From: an uncultured Rubrobacteraceae bacterium | GTDB lineage: Bacteria > Actinomycetota > Rubrobacteria > Rubrobacterales > Rubrobacteraceae | NCBI GenBank assembly: GCA_902805985.1 | Contig: CADCUW010000333.1 | Location: forward strand, 1-5,024 | Direction: 5' to 3' | DNA: 5,024 nt | In this document: positions 4,782-5,024 of the stretch, piece after piece | Layout of the letters: every line of letters starts with the position of its first letter | Position numbering within the stretch: the first letter of the stretch is position 1 | Translations under genes and position numbers: made by a program | The notes under the pieces: model-generated | Told to the model about the DNA's origin: nothing | Database searches by the model: none | What the model saw: the letters and a program-made list of their open reading frames with translations, nothing else

Positions 4782-5024
4782 ATGGACGGGCAAGCCTCGA
4801 GGCTCAGGGTGGCGACCTTCAACCTGGAGAACCTGGGCGACGCGCCCGGAGAGGAGCCCTCGCTCGACACCCGCATCCGGCTGATGCGCCCGCAGCTCCT
4901 AAGGCTGGACGCCGACGTTTTGTGCCTGCAGGAGGTCCACGGCCAGGGCGACGCGGACTCGAGGAGCCTCTCGGCCCTGGACCGGCTGCTTGAGGGCACG
5001 CCCTACGCCGGCTTCCACCGCGCC
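4782..5024 (+). CDS. endonuclease/exonuclease/phosphatase (EEP) family protein, 5' part only
   Basis: The first 81 codons are open and run off the window. RLRVATFNLENLG (about 7-19) is the opening strand of the EEP fold with the conserved Asn14, and LDADVLCLQEVHG (about 42-54) is the second signature with the metal-binding Glu51. The spacing between them is normal for the family, which includes DNase I-like nucleases, exonuclease III and phosphodiesterases acting on nucleic acids or lipids. The family does not tell the substrate, and the His/Asp residues that would complete the active site lie beyond the window. No signal peptide is visible, so a cytoplasmic location is likely. Homology begins immediately after the ATG, supporting this start. 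It lies 432 bases after the recombinase, so it is probably transcribed separately. Confidence 0.85.
   Translation, partial: MDGQASRLRVATFNLENLGDAPGEEPSLDTRIRLMRPQLLRLDADVLCLQEVHGQGDADSRSLSALDRLLEGTPYAGFHRA

Noticed and set aside
4148..4993. Plus-strand open frame of 281 codons spanning the recombinase end, the gap and the EEP start
   Set aside because: It is out of frame with two real genes and its product is Arg/Pro/Gly/Ala low-complexity.
1..5024. CRISPR array
   Set aside because: No regularly spaced direct repeats of 20-40 bases are present.

Overview
The window is high-GC bacterial DNA. The intact genes use AGG for arginine and ATA for isoleucine unusually often for such GC-rich DNA, a habit I associate with Rubrobacter-like Actinomycetota; this is an inference without any database search. 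All intact genes lie on the plus strand. The window holds no tRNA, rRNA or CRISPR array that I can see.

The left third (1 to about 1550) is a graveyard. A near-perfect 13-base inverted repeat (1-13 and 121-133) brackets the first 133 bases. Next comes a short-chain dehydrogenase/reductase pseudogene (about 181-841) that lacks its cofactor-binding N-terminus and carries a one-base frameshift. On the minus strand lies a decayed IS630-family transposase (about 896-1290) with a frameshift and an internal deletion that removes the last catalytic acid. No gene is visible between about 1290 and 1570.

The middle (1570-3046) holds three intact genes: a DnaQ-like DEDDh 3'-5' exonuclease, a DUF4258 protein, and a YgiT/MqsA-type zinc-finger protein. 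The last two are one base apart and form a probable type II toxin-antitoxin pair. The 255 bases before the pair are rich in mutually exclusive hairpins and include a possible 13-codon leader ORF. This ORF has a good Shine-Dalgarno sequence, and its stop codon overlaps the start of the DUF4258 gene.

The right part (3047-5024) starts with a structured gap and an AT-rich interval bounded by a 12-base inverted repeat. These lead into a complete tyrosine recombinase (3255-4349) with all catalytic residues. A 432-base GC-rich non-coding stretch with several hairpins follows, and then the 5' end of an endonuclease/exonuclease/phosphatase-family protein that runs off the window. Transposon debris, a toxin-antitoxin pair, an integrase and nucleases together suggest an accessory or mobile region. 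No attachment-site pair or element boundary is visible.
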